Below, piece after piece: positions 1 through 10,779 of a stretch of DNA of 64,000 bases. A program made the position numbers and the translations under genes. This DNA is from Bradyrhizobium symbiodeficiens (GTDB lineage: Bacteria; Pseudomonadota; Alphaproteobacteria; Rhizobiales; Xanthobacteraceae): the NCBI RefSeq assembly GCF_002266465.3, contig NZ_CP029427.2, forward strand, positions 4,838,501-4,902,500, written 5' to 3'. Under the pieces are notes generated by a model, which saw only the letters and a program-made list of their open reading frames with translations, was not told the DNA's origin and searched no databases. The first letter of the stretch is position 1. Each line of letters starts with the position of its first letter.

Positions 1-104
1 ACCTGGCCGGAGAAACCGCACTGCGGAAATTGCGGCGTGCCCTTCATGAACAGAACCACGTCGTTCGACTTCACTTCGTTTGCGATGAATTCCTCGATGC
101 TCAT
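1..104 (-). CDS. grxD: Monothiol glutaredoxin (Grx4 family), N-terminal part only
   Basis: The reverse strand starts with ATG at 104 and reads about 35 residues into the window edge, including the segment KGTPQFPQCGFS. The CGFS active site and the preceding KGTP glutathione-binding lysine are hallmarks of monothiol glutaredoxins, which carry or deliver Fe-S clusters together with BolA proteins. The rest of the gene lies outside the window. A bolA gene lies about 4.2 kb away on the same strand; in many Rhizobiales the two are adjacent, so this pair appears to have been split by inserted genes. Identification is firm despite the truncation because the CGFS motif is complete. Confidence 0.9.
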   Translation of the reverse strand, partial: MSIEEFIANEVKSNDVVLFMKGTPQFPQCGFSGQ

Positions 105-395
105 TTCCGTGTCCTTCTGGGGCCGAGCCCTCTCCGATCGCTTCGGGCCGGCTCAGCCGATCTAACCCGATACCTGCCCATATATGTAGCCCAAACCGTT
201 GTGCATCCAAAGTAAAATGGCGGCGACATGCCCCCGCTGGCCGGTTTGCCCCCCGGCGGGGTCCATAGGCTGATGACATCAATATCATCGCCAGGGAGGA
301 CTTTCATACCGTAGCGGAGCCCCTATCTAGGACGAACCCAGGTTTTGGAACCGGGCAACGCCAACAACGTTCTCTTGTTCTGTCTGGAGAAAAAC

Positions 396-1640
396 GTGAC
401 GAAACAAGCCTCCGCTACGGCCGCCCCCTCGCTTTCGTCACTGTCCACCGCCGGCAACCTCGCCCGGCGGCTGGAAGACGCTTTTCTCGCCGTCCGCAAC
501 GAGACCGAACGCCGGGCCGCGTCGCTGTCGCCGGAAGATCAGCAGATCCAGTCCATGCCCGATGCGAGCCCGACGAAATGGCACCGGGCCCATACCACCT
601 GGTTTTGGGAGCAATTCCTGCTCGGCGAGCACGCGGCTGGCCACCGGCCCTTCCACCCTGATTTCGCGTTCCTGTTCAATTCCTATTACGTCAGCGCCGG
701 CCCGCGTCACGCCCGCAATCATCGCGGGGATATCACCCGTCCCAGTGCAAACGAAGTCGGCGCCTATCGCAACTATGTCGATGCGGCCGTCGTCAAATTC
801 TTCCGCGAGGCCCGCGCGGACGAGCTCCGCGCGATCGCGCCGCTGGTCGAGGTCGGGCTGAACCACGAGCAGCAGCATCAGGAATTGATGTACACGGACA
901 TCCTGCACGCCTTCGCGCAGAACCCGATCTATCCGGCCTATGACCCGGACTGGCGCTTCCCGACCGCGACGCGCAGCGGCGATGACTGGCTGACGCTGAA
1001 CGAGGGCATCCACACCGTCGGCCATGTCGACGACAGCTTTCATTTCGACAATGAGAAGCCGGCGCATCGCGCCCTCGTCGGCCCGGTCAAGCTCGCGCGC
1101 AATCTCGTCACCAATGCCGAATGGCTCGCCTTCATGCGCGACGACGGCTACGCGAAAGCAACGCTGTGGCTGATGGACGGCTTTGCCGCCGCCAGCAAGG
1201 AAGACTGGCAGGCCCCGGGGCATTGGCGCGAGATCGATGGCCAGTGGCACGTGATGACGCTGGCCGGCGTGAAGCCGGTCGATCCCACCGCGCCGGTCTG
1301 CCATATCAGCTATTACGAGGCGGACGCTTTCGCGCGCTGGGCCGGCAAGCATCTGCCGACCGAGATGGAGTGGGAGGTCGCGGCCCGCGCCGGCCAGCTC
1401 AACGACGCCTTCGGCATCGTCTGGCAGTGGACCCGCAGCTCCTACGCCCCCTATCCCGGCTACCGCGCCGTCGAAGGCGCGCTCGGCGAGTACAACGGCA
1501 AGTTCATGGTCAACCAGCTGGTGCTGCGCGGCTCCTCGCTTGCAACTCCGGATGGCCACGGCCGTATCACTTATCGCAACTTCTTCTATCCGCACCACCG
1601 CTGGCAGTTCACCGGACTCCGGCTCGCCGATTACGACTAA
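396..1640 (+). CDS. egtB: Ergothioneine biosynthesis sulfoxide synthase EgtB
   Basis: The 414-aa product couples trimethylhistidine (hercynine) to a thiol substrate with O2 in ergothioneine synthesis. The N-terminal DinB_2-like half carries the iron-binding HX3HXE motif in NHEQQHQELMYTD, and the C-terminal half is an FGE-sulfatase fold ending in YRNFFYPHHRWQFTGLRLA, the usual EgtB ending. I chose GTG at 396 because CTGGAGA lies 5 nt upstream; a TTG at 345 would add 17 residues without a visible ribosome site. The gene precedes egtD by 48 nt, so the pair is probably one operon. No egtA, egtC or egtE gene is in the window, so the thiol substrate (cysteine or gamma-glutamylcysteine) cannot be told from context. 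Confidence 0.92.
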   Translation: MTKQASATAAPSLSSLSTAGNLARRLEDAFLAVRNETERRAASLSPEDQQIQSMPDASPTKWHRAHTTWFWEQFLLGEHAAGHRPFHPDFAFLFNSYYVSAGPRHARNHRGDITRPSANEVGAYRNYVDAAVVKFFREARADELRAIAPLVEVGLNHEQQHQELMYTDILHAFAQNPIYPAYDPDWRFPTATRSGDDWLTLNEGIHTVGHVDDSFHFDNEKPAHRALVGPVKLARNLVTNAEWLAFMRDDGYAKATLWLMDGFAAASKEDWQAPGHWREIDGQWHVMTLAGVKPVDPTAPVCHISYYEADAFARWAGKHLPTEMEWEVAARAGQLNDAFGIVWQWTRSSYAPYPGYRAVEGALGEYNGKFMVNQLVLRGSSLATPDGHGRITYRNFFYPHHRWQFTGLRLADYD

Positions 1641-1688
1641 CATTTCCGACGACAAATGCGCGCCGGACAGCGCGTTCAGGAGAGTATC

Positions 1689-2660
1689 ATGAATGTGCAC
1701 GCCAGCGCTTTGGCCGAAGCCCATCTTCCCGACGAGCAGACCACCGCTTTCGCCCGCGAGGCGATCGAGGACCTCTCGCAGCAGCCGAAAAAACTGTCGC
1801 CGAAGTATTTCTACGACGCGACCGGATCGGAACTGTTCGAGGCGATCACGAAGCTGCCGGAATATTATCCGACGCGCACCGAGCTCTCGATCCTGAAGGA
1901 TCGTGGCAGCGAGATCGCGAAGATCATTCCGGAGCATGCCGCGCTGGTCGAATTCGGCGCGGGCGCGACCACGAAGGTTCGCCTGCTGCTGAACCATTGC
2001 AGGTTTGCGGCCTATGTCCCCGTCGACATATCCGGTGACTTCCTCAAGGCGCAGGCGAACGGCCTGAAGCGCGATTTCCCGTCGCTCGGCATCTATCCGG
2101 TCGCGGCCGACTTCACCACGCCGTTCGAGCTGCCCAAGCAGGTCGCATCGATGCCCAAGGTCGGCTTCTTCCCGGGCTCGACCATCGGCAATTTCGAGCC
2201 GCATGAAGCCCAAGCCTTCCTGAAGAGCGCGCGCGAGATCCTGGGCCGGGGCGCGCAGATGATCATCGGCGCCGACCTCGAGAAGGACGAGCGCGTGCTG
2301 TTCGATGCCTACAACGATGCGGCCGGCGTTACCGCCCGCTTCAACCTCAATGTTCTCGTCCGGATCAACCGCGAGCTCGGCGGCAATTTCGACCTCTCCG
2401 CCTTCACCCATCGCGCGATCTACAATCGCGAGCGGCACCGGATCGAGATGCACCTGATCAGCAAGAGGAGCCAGACCGTGCGCCTGCTCGGCACCAGCTT
2501 CTCGTTCCGCGCCGGCGAAAGCATCCACACCGAGAACAGCTACAAATACAGCCTGGAGCGTTTTGCGGCGCTGGCACGCGGCGCCGGATGGCGGGTGCGC
2601 GAGAGCTGGACGGATGCGGCCAGGATGTTCTCGGTGCACGCGCTGGAGGTGGCGGAGTAA
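1689..2660 (+). CDS. egtD: L-histidine N(alpha)-methyltransferase EgtD
   Basis: The 323-aa protein trimethylates histidine with SAM to make hercynine, the first step of ergothioneine synthesis. Visible family features are the KYFYDATGSELFEAITKLPEYY segment near residue 35, the SAM-binding LVEFGAGATTKVRLLL, and FFPGSTIGNF in the middle. The ATG at 1689 follows AGGAGAG with 5 nt spacing; an in-frame ATG at 1656 lacks a ribosome site and would add 11 residues. It follows egtB closely and the two reactions are consecutive. Length and motifs are those of a complete EgtD. Confidence 0.93.
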   Translation: MNVHASALAEAHLPDEQTTAFAREAIEDLSQQPKKLSPKYFYDATGSELFEAITKLPEYYPTRTELSILKDRGSEIAKIIPEHAALVEFGAGATTKVRLLLNHCRFAAYVPVDISGDFLKAQANGLKRDFPSLGIYPVAADFTTPFELPKQVASMPKVGFFPGSTIGNFEPHEAQAFLKSAREILGRGAQMIIGADLEKDERVLFDAYNDAAGVTARFNLNVLVRINRELGGNFDLSAFTHRAIYNRERHRIEMHLISKRSQTVRLLGTSFSFRAGESIHTENSYKYSLERFAALARGAGWRVRESWTDAARMFSVHALEVAE

Positions 2661-2698
2661 ACGCGCTCACACGCCGTACGCTCGCGATTGGGCTGGCC

Positions 2699-3070
2699 TC
2701 AATCAGGCTTGCAGGCCTCCACAGCCACCAGCCGCTCATCCCGGATGATGACGCGAAAACTGTCGGAGTGCGGCTTGCCACACGACCAGGAAAAAGATTC
2801 ACCGTCGCGCTTCAGTGGATCACCCAGCCAAAAAAACACCTTCGAGATCGGGTCACCTGGCTTGATGCGATCGAGCCACTGCGTCGGGTTCGCCCATTGC
2901 CCGCAATCGCCCTGCCAGTAGCACAAGGGCGTGACGCATCGTCCGATCGCGGGCTTCCCGCCGATGGTTTGGCAGGCTGCCGGCCTTCGGCCAAGCATCC
3001 AACCCTTCGTGGCTTCCTCAATGATCAGGACCGCGGCGATTGCAGCACCGAAGATGACCAGACGCCGCAC
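2699..3070 (-). CDS. Small membrane-anchored protein of unknown function
   Basis: This 123-aa protein begins with a basic residue pair and one hydrophobic segment (about residues 3-18), so it is probably inserted in or exported across the inner membrane. The rest contains five cysteines (ACQT, GRCVT, LCYWQGDCGQW, SCGK, ACKPD) and tryptophans, compatible with a small disulfide-bonded periplasmic domain. I do not recognise a family. It starts 7 nt after the ltrA stop on the same strand, so it is most likely the third gene of a bolA-ltrA transcription unit. It converges on egtD, with 38 nt between the stops. Confidence 0.6.
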   Translation of the reverse strand: MRRLVIFGAAIAAVLIIEEATKGWMLGRRPAACQTIGGKPAIGRCVTPLCYWQGDCGQWANPTQWLDRIKPGDPISKVFFWLGDPLKRDGESFSWSCGKPHSDSFRVIIRDERLVAVEACKPD

Positions 3071-3077
3071 GATGCGC

Positions 3078-4262
3078 TCATTCCTCCACGACCTCCGCCC
3101 CCAGCGACACCGACTCCCACACCGCCACCACGATCATGATCACCGTCGTCGCGACCGACAGCCAGAGCGGCGAGAGCTCCGACGCGAACCACCACAGCAC
3201 CAGAAGCAGGATGATGCCGATGCCGTGCGAGAGCTGGAGGAAGCCGCGGATCGCGTGCTTGAACAGGATTGTGCCGACCAAAAACACCAGCGGTCCGCCG
3301 ATCGTGCTGACGATGGTGCGCATGTCGGAATGGCCGGTCGGATGCTTCAGCACCAGCTCGTCCGATACCGCGGTCAGGATGATGCCGGCGATGATCGGCA
3401 TGTGCAGATAGGTGTAGGCAAGCCGCGCCAGCCGGCCGGATTCGGCGGACTTCGAGATGCGCTCGGCGCCGGCCTCGGCGCCCTTGTGGAAATAGATCCA
3501 CCACATCGCGATGGCGCCGGTTAACGCCGAGACGAAGGCCAGGATGTTGTCCGCGGTCCACTCCAGCTCGGCAAAGGTCGCGCCGTTGACCACGACGGCT
3601 TCGCCGAGCGCGATGATGACGAAGAGGGCGCAGCGCTCGGCCATGTGGCCGCCTTCGACGGCCCAGGCCTCGACCGACGAGAAACCGAGCTTGGGAACCC
3701 AGAAGCGCGCCGCCGGCGAGACGTACTCCCAGGTGACTGCCGCAATCCACAGCCATAGCCGCGTCTCACCTTCGGACAGGCCGCCAGCGATCCACAACAC
3801 CGCGGAGATCGAGAGCCAGGTCAGAATGCGGATCGCGTTGTGGCGGACCGCTGTCCTATGCCGCGGCGTTGCGAACAGCCAGAAGGCGGTGCGCCCGATT
3901 TGCATCGCGGCGTAGGCGATCGCGAACCACAGGCCCCGCCCTTCGAAGGCGGTCGGGATCGTTGTCGACAGCACCAGACCGCCGAGCATCATCAGGAAGA
4001 GCATGACGCGGACCGGCGTCAGTTCCGGATTGAGCCAGTTGGTGACCCAGGCGGTGTAGACCCACACCCACCATACCGCGAGAAACAGCACCGTGACGTG
4101 CACCGCGCCGAGCGGCGTGAAATGGTGCAGCAGCGTGTGCGACACCTGCGTGACGGCGAAGACGAAGACGAGGTCGAAGAACAGCTCGACATTGGTGACA
4201 CGGCTGTGCTGGTTCGGCACGATGACGCGAAACATCGCGCCGCGAGAATTGTCCGCAGCCAT
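3078..4262 (-). CDS. ltrA: LtrA family multipass membrane protein (low temperature requirement A)
   Basis: The 394-aa protein belongs to the LtrA family of inner-membrane proteins, named from a Listeria low-temperature locus; the molecular role is not known. The family signature NVELFFDLVFVFAVTQVSH lies near the N terminus and many hydrophobic segments (about ten to twelve) follow. I chose the ATG at 4262 because GGGAGG lies just upstream; an upstream start at 4334 would run 47 nt into bolA and add a basic, unfamily-like N terminus. It sits 25 nt after bolA and 7 nt before the next small gene on the same strand. Confidence 0.85.
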   Translation of the reverse strand: MAADNSRGAMFRVIVPNQHSRVTNVELFFDLVFVFAVTQVSHTLLHHFTPLGAVHVTVLFLAVWWVWVYTAWVTNWLNPELTPVRVMLFLMMLGGLVLSTTIPTAFEGRGLWFAIAYAAMQIGRTAFWLFATPRHRTAVRHNAIRILTWLSISAVLWIAGGLSEGETRLWLWIAAVTWEYVSPAARFWVPKLGFSSVEAWAVEGGHMAERCALFVIIALGEAVVVNGATFAELEWTADNILAFVSALTGAIAMWWIYFHKGAEAGAERISKSAESGRLARLAYTYLHMPIIAGIILTAVSDELVLKHPTGHSDMRTIVSTIGGPLVFLVGTILFKHAIRGFLQLSHGIGIILLLVLWWFASELSPLWLSVATTVIMIVVAVWESVSLGAEVVEE

Positions 4263-4287
4263 TGTCGCCTCCCGTCGCGCGATCAGG

Positions 4288-4524
4288 TCAGGCGCCCGGA
4301 ACGCCAGTTTGCAGCGCCAGCGCGTGCAGCACACCGCCCATCTGGCCGCGTAGGGATTGATAGACGATCTGGTGCTGCTGGACGCGTGACTTGCCGCGGA
4401 AGGATTCCGAGATCACGGTCGCGGCATAATGGTCGCCATCGCCGGCGAGGTCACGGATGGTCACCTCGGCATCGGGGATCGCTGCCTTGATCATCGCCTC
4501 GATATCGTGGGCGTCCATGGGCAT
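4288..4524 (-). CDS. bolA: BolA family protein
   Basis: The 78-aa product matches the BolA fold: a short helix (DIEAMIKAAIPDAEVTI), the GDGDHYAATVISESFRGKSRVQQHQ core with the conserved histidine, and the YQSLRG helix. BolA proteins pair with CGFS glutaredoxins to handle Fe-S clusters. AGGAGC lies about 9 nt before the first ATG; a second ATG two codons later is possible. In many Rhizobiales bolA lies between purL and grxD. Here the same order is kept on this strand, but ltrA, egtBD and others are interposed. Confidence 0.9.
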   Translation of the reverse strand: MPMDAHDIEAMIKAAIPDAEVTIRDLAGDGDHYAATVISESFRGKSRVQQHQIVYQSLRGQMGGVLHALALQTGVPGA

Positions 4525-4718
4525 TAGGGTCTAGCTCCTGTCTCGGCATCGAATCGCTTGCCGGGGTCGAATCTGCAAAGCCAAACTTTCCGGCATGGCG
4601 AAACTTAGCGTGAACGGCCTTCTACGTCACGCCTTCAGGCACTATATCCCTGATCCCATCAGGATAAAGGCACGACAAAGTGCCGCGCGCGGCAGATCGA
4701 TAGAAAAGGCGTGAGATC

Positions 4719-5078
4719 ATGAAGATTCCAGGGCCCGACCACCCCATCACCATCACCCAAAATCCCCGGCGCGTCCGCGTAACCGCGGGCGACGTCGTGA
4801 TCGCCGAGACCAGCAAGGCACTGACCTTGAAGGAGGCCAAATACCCGGCGGTGCAGTATGTGCCGCGTGAGGATGCCAACATGGCCCTGCTGGAGCGCTC
4901 CGAGCGCACCACCCATTGCCCCTACAAGGGCGACGCCAGCTATTACAGCGTCAAGGCCGACGGCAAGACGTTGGACAACGCGATCTGGACCTACGAGACG
5001 CCGTTCCCCGCGATGACCGAGATTTCCGGCCATCTCGCCTTCTATCCGGACAAGGTGAAGATCGAGGAAGTGGGGTAG
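4719..5078 (+). CDS. DUF427 domain protein
   Basis: The 119-aa protein is a single DUF427 domain, recognisable by NPRRVRVTAGDVVIAET, by the PREDANMALLERSERTTHCPYKG segment, and by the AFYPDKV ending. The function is unknown; the fold is a small beta-rich domain found in bacteria and fungi. The ATG at 4719 is preceded by a weak purine-rich stretch. It is monocistronic: bolA diverges upstream by about 190 nt and a DUF1328 gene converges downstream across a 9-bp hairpin. Confidence 0.85.
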   Translation: MKIPGPDHPITITQNPRRVRVTAGDVVIAETSKALTLKEAKYPAVQYVPREDANMALLERSERTTHCPYKGDASYYSVKADGKTLDNAIWTYETPFPAMTEISGHLAFYPDKVKIEEVG

Positions 5079-5101
5079 AGACCGACACAGGTCATTCCGT
5101 C

Positions 5102-5127
5102 ATGGCCGGGCCTCGTGTCCCGGCCAT
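5102..5127. terminator. Perfect hairpin between convergent genes
   Basis: A 9-bp perfect stem (ATGGCCGGG paired with CCCGGCCAT, loop of 8 nt) lies between the stops of the DUF427 gene and the converging DUF1328 gene. There is no T-run, so it may be a dispersed palindrome that reduces read-through from both sides rather than a classical terminator. Confidence 0.45.
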
Positions 5128-5140
5128 CTGATGCAGCCGG

Positions 5141-5314
5141 CTACGCCCTGAAGATCGTCAACCCCAGTATCAGCAGCACCAGGAAGATTACGACGAAGAC
5201 GTAGAACAGGAAGCGGGCGATATCGGCGGAGGCGGCCGAAATGCCGGTGAAGCCGAGCACGCCGGCCACGATCGAGACCAGTAGGAAGATCAGCGCCCAT
5301 TTCAGGATCGTCAT
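5141..5314 (-). CDS. DUF1328 small two-helix membrane protein
   Basis: The 57-aa product (MTILKWALIFLLVSIVAGVLG at the start) has two hydrophobic helices separated by ISAASADIARF, the pattern of the DUF1328/YtjA family of small inner-membrane proteins of unknown function. GGAGCTGGCG directly precedes the ATG at 5314. A longer reading from 5359 would add 15 basic residues and is unlikely. Confidence 0.85.
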   Translation of the reverse strand: MTILKWALIFLLVSIVAGVLGFTGISAASADIARFLFYVFVVIFLVLLILGLTIFRA

Positions 5315-5483
5315 CGCCAGCTCCGAAAATCTTGCCGCACGCCTGCGGCCCACGCCCATTTCGGGAACGCTAACTTCGGTGAGCGGAACTGGTTCCTACG
5401 AGCGGCTCACCTCAAACGAGACTTGCTGAATCGGGTTCCCGGCGGCACAGTCGGACCGGGAAAGAAGCGCGACCGGGGCCGCC

Positions 5484-6671
5484 ATGATCACGAGGTCACA
5501 TTCAGCGACGATCGGCGCAGACGCGCAGGCTGCGCCCAGGAGCAAGGCGCGCAACTTCTCGCTCGATCGCGCCCGCACCTTCCTGACGCTGGTGGTGCTG
5601 CTGCATCATGCAGTGATCCCCTACACGCATTTCGGTCACACCGATCCGGCCTCCTTCGCCGGCTTCGACATGATCGTGCTCGCGACCGACAGCTTCTTCA
5701 TGGCGATGTTCTTCTTCCTGTCGGGACTGTTCACCTGGCCCGGCATCGCGCGCAAGGCGCCGTCGGTCTTTTTGCGCGACCGCCTGCTGCGGCTTGGGCT
5801 GCCGTTCGCGATCGCGGCCTTGACCGTGATCCCGCTTGCCTATTACGCGATCGCGCTGCGGGCCGAGCCCGAGCTGACCTTCGCTGCCTTCTGGTGGAAG
5901 ACTGTCACGGCGGGCCCGTGGCCGAGCGGCCCGATCTGGTTCGTCTGGGTGCTGCTCGCCTTCGACCTGACCGCGAGCCTGCTCTACCGGATCTCGGCGC
6001 ACCTGGTCGATCCCGGCAACCGCGTTTCGCTGCGCGGGTTCGAGCAGCCCGCCGTGTTCTGGCTGATGCTCGTCGCCGTCAGCGGCATCGTCTATCTGCC
6101 GGCGCTGCTCTATTTCGGGACCAACAAATGGTTCGAGTTCGGACCGTTCTCAGTGCAGGCGAGCCGCATCCTGCTCTATTTCAGCTACTTCTTCATCGGC
6201 GCCAGCGTCGGTTCGGCGAACTTCGATCGCGGCATCCTCAGCGCCGACGGTCAGTTGCCGAAGCAGCGCTGGCTATGGGTGATCGTCACGCTGATCCCCT
6301 ACTGCCTGATGTGGGGCATGATCTACATCAAGCGCGAAATCCTCGGCAATCCCGATCACCTGCCGCACTGGTACCATGTGTTTTACGGCACGTTCCTGGT
6401 GCTGTTCTCGGCCTCGATCCTGCTCGCGATCCTCGCCTTCTTCCTGCATTCGAAGGCGCCGGGGCCGACCCTGCTCGACCGCATGCAGGCTGATGCCTAC
6501 GGCATCTTCCTGGTGCACTATCCGATCGCACTGTGGATCCAGTACGCGCTGTACGACTACGAGCTGCCGGCGATCGTGAAGGCCGCAATCGGCTTCGTGC
6601 TCACGGTGATCCTGAGCTGGGGACTGACGGCGGTATTGCGGAAAATTCCGGGCGCGTCGCACGTGTTGTGA
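5484..6671 (+). CDS. Acyltransferase 3 family membrane protein
   Basis: The 395-aa protein has about ten hydrophobic segments and the acyltransferase-3 N-terminal region FSLDRARTFLTLVVLLHHAV, where the arginine and double histidine are conserved. Members O-acylate surface glycans, exopolysaccharide, lipids or glucans; the substrate here cannot be read from sequence. The ATG at 5484 is preceded by GGGG. A longer frame beginning at 5423 in another phase is a shadow. It converges on purL across a large palindrome. Nothing nearby is a glycan operon, so it appears to be a standalone gene. Confidence 0.8.
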   Translation: MITRSHSATIGADAQAAPRSKARNFSLDRARTFLTLVVLLHHAVIPYTHFGHTDPASFAGFDMIVLATDSFFMAMFFFLSGLFTWPGIARKAPSVFLRDRLLRLGLPFAIAALTVIPLAYYAIALRAEPELTFAAFWWKTVTAGPWPSGPIWFVWVLLAFDLTASLLYRISAHLVDPGNRVSLRGFEQPAVFWLMLVAVSGIVYLPALLYFGTNKWFEFGPFSVQASRILLYFSYFFIGASVGSANFDRGILSADGQLPKQRWLWVIVTLIPYCLMWGMIYIKREILGNPDHLPHWYHVFYGTFLVLFSASILLAILAFFLHSKAPGPTLLDRMQADAYGIFLVHYPIALWIQYALYDYELPAIVKAAIGFVLTVILSWGLTAVLRKIPGASHVL

Positions 6672-6682
6672 GGCTGGGCACC

Positions 6683-6763
6683 CGTAGCCCGGATGAGCGC
6701 AGCGATATCCGGGAAACAGTGACAGCAAAGACCCGGATGTCGCTGCGCTCATCCGGGCTACGG
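6683..6763. repeat. Large imperfect palindrome between acyltransferase and purL
   Basis: Two arms of about 30 nt, 6683-6713 and 6732-6762, are near-complementary and share the core GGATGAGCGCAGCGATATCC. The element occupies most of the gap between two converging genes and can fold into a long hairpin. Similar large palindromes occur at 16704, 21901 and 42855. They look like the dispersed intergenic palindromes common in Bradyrhizobium genomes and probably act as bidirectional transcription stops. Confidence 0.75.
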
Positions 6764-6781
6764 CTCTGAGTGTGCGGCGGC

Positions 6782-8992
<2,211 letters not shown>

Positions 8993-9176
8993 GGATTCCA
9001 GGCTTTCGGCGGCGGCTGGGCCGTTCTTAGGAACATCCGGGGCTCGCGAAAAGCCCTTTATGGCGCATTTTCCCGCTGTCCCACGTTTTGCAGGCGGGGG
9101 CGGCGGGAACAGGAATTGCACGGCGCCGACGGATCGGATTTAAGGGCTCAAGACCCGCAATTGAAGGCCCATTTCC

Positions 9177-9656
9177 TTGCACGAATTGACCAAAACGCCC
9201 CCGCCCCGCCGCCCGGACCTCCACATCGCCACCGAGGGCGAATTCGTCGGCTGGCGGACCTGGATTCGCGACAGTTTTGAAGCCCATGTCGGCCCCTTCT
9301 GGCACCTCATCGAGGCAGACGGCAACGTCCGCAGCGCCTTCCGGGTCGAGAAAAAGCACCTCAATGGCTCCGGGAACGTCCATGGCGGCTGCTACATGGC
9401 CTTTGCCGACTACTCCCTGTTTGCGATCGCCACCCACGTCCTGGACAGCCGGGCGGTGACGACCAATTTCGCCTGCGAATTCCTCGACGCGGCACGCGAG
9501 GGGGAGTTGATCGAGTGCACCGGCGAGGTCACCCGCGCCGGCGGCTCGCTCATCTTCCTGCGCGGCAAGATGATGTCCGGGCCGCGGGTGTTGCTGACCT
9601 TTTCCGGCACGATCAAGCGGATGAAGCGGAAGGCGCTCCCTCAGCCAAACGCATAG
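9177..9656 (+). CDS. PaaI-type hot-dog thioesterase
   Basis: The 159-aa protein has the hot-dog thioesterase signature HLNGSGNVHGGCYMAFADY, in which the HGG region and the Asp of the active site are visible, followed by beta strands (TTNFACEFLDAAREGELIE). It is expected to hydrolyse an acyl-CoA; the substrate is unknown. The start is uncertain: TTG at 9177 is preceded by GAAGG with 9 nt spacing, and no ATG is available before the conserved region. It diverges from purL with a shared promoter region of about 185 nt. Confidence 0.82.
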   Translation: MHELTKTPPPRRPDLHIATEGEFVGWRTWIRDSFEAHVGPFWHLIEADGNVRSAFRVEKKHLNGSGNVHGGCYMAFADYSLFAIATHVLDSRAVTTNFACEFLDAAREGELIECTGEVTRAGGSLIFLRGKMMSGPRVLLTFSGTIKRMKRKALPQPNA

Positions 9657-9732
9657 CTCGGCGGCTTCCCTTTTCGCCTGCCCTCGCCCAGACTTCCGGG
9701 CAAGCGCTATCGCGCCGGGGAGCAGGAACAAG

Positions 9733-10698
9733 GTGCCGCAGAGCACATCGGAGGCGCGTCGCGCGACGGCGGCCGCAGCAACGCCGCTGCCGTCCATGGC
9801 CGCCACCGGCGCACGCAACTGGCGCGACTATGCGCTGCTGCTCGCGCTCGCCTGCTGCTGGAGCTCGACCTATCCGCTGGCCAAGCTCGCGCTTCCCACC
9901 ATCCCGCCCGTCACCTTCATCTCGGCGCGCTCGCTGATCGCGGCCGCCTTCCTGTTCGCGATCCTGTGGATGCGCGGCATTAAGGTCCCGACCGACGCGA
10001 AGGCCTGGAAGCTGTTCGCCACCCAGCAGCTGATCAACTCGACCTTTCCGTTCCTGATCATCACCTGGTCGCAGCAATACGTGCCGGCGTCGAACACCGT
10101 CGTGCTAGCCTCAACCACGCCGATCTTCGCCTTCCTGATCACGTCGTTGATCACCCGGCACGAGCCGGCAACACTGTTGAAGCTGGCTGGCGCGATCCTC
10201 GGCCTTGCCGGGACCGTCGTCATCGTCGGCCTCGACGCGCTACGCGGCCTCAGTAGCGAGATCGTGGCGGAGATCGCGATCCTGCTCGCGACCATCTCCT
10301 TTGCCTGCGCGACCATCTTCGGCCTTCGCCTCTCCGAATACGACCCGATGGTGGTGGCGGCCGGCTCCTTGCTTTTCGGCGGCCTCGTCCTGCTGCCGCC
10401 CTCGCTGATCATCGACCAGCCCTGGACGCTGCAGCCGACGCCGGAGGCCGTCGTCGCCACCATCGTCATGGGCATCGTCTCCAGCGCGCTAGGCCTGATG
10501 CTGTTCTACGTCTGCCTCGGCCGCCTCGGTACGCTGACCACCAACGCGCAAGGCTATCTGCGCATCCCGATCGGCGTCGGCCTCTCCGTGCTGCTGCTCG
10601 GCGAGAGCGTGCCGTCGAACCTGACGCTCGGCCTGCTCCTCGTGATGGCGGGTGTTGCTGCAATGACAGTGCCGGCGGAGCGGCTGAAGCTGCGCTAG
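9733..10698 (+). CDS. DMT superfamily (EamA) transporter
   Basis: The protein of about 321 aa shows ten hydrophobic segments arranged as two EamA repeats, with the typical opening CCWSSTYPLAKLALP and the second-repeat TISFACATIFGLRLS. Members export amino acids, drugs or nucleoside-like molecules; the substrate is not predictable. GTG at 9733 follows AGGAACAAG closely; ATG at 9796 is an alternative that trims 21 residues before the first membrane segment. It lies 76 nt after the thioesterase gene and may be cotranscribed. Confidence 0.82.
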   Translation: MPQSTSEARRATAAAATPLPSMAATGARNWRDYALLLALACCWSSTYPLAKLALPTIPPVTFISARSLIAAAFLFAILWMRGIKVPTDAKAWKLFATQQLINSTFPFLIITWSQQYVPASNTVVLASTTPIFAFLITSLITRHEPATLLKLAGAILGLAGTVVIVGLDALRGLSSEIVAEIAILLATISFACATIFGLRLSEYDPMVVAAGSLLFGGLVLLPPSLIIDQPWTLQPTPEAVVATIVMGIVSSALGLMLFYVCLGRLGTLTTNAQGYLRIPIGVGLSVLLLGESVPSNLTLGLLLVMAGVAAMTVPAERLKLR

Positions 10699-10779
10699 CG
10701 CAAGACGGCAACTACTTGACGACCGTCGCGAGTGACAGAGCCGCGAGCGCGCCCTATGGCCGCCTCAGCACGAACGAGA

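Noticed and set aside
345..395. Upstream TTG start for egtB
   Set aside because: The GTG at 396 has a close ribosome site, while the TTG extension lacks one and adds unlike residues.
438..2639. A 733-aa open frame on the minus strand across egtB and egtD
   Set aside because: It is the antisense shadow of two strongly conserved genes; its sequence is arginine- and alanine-rich with no family resemblance.
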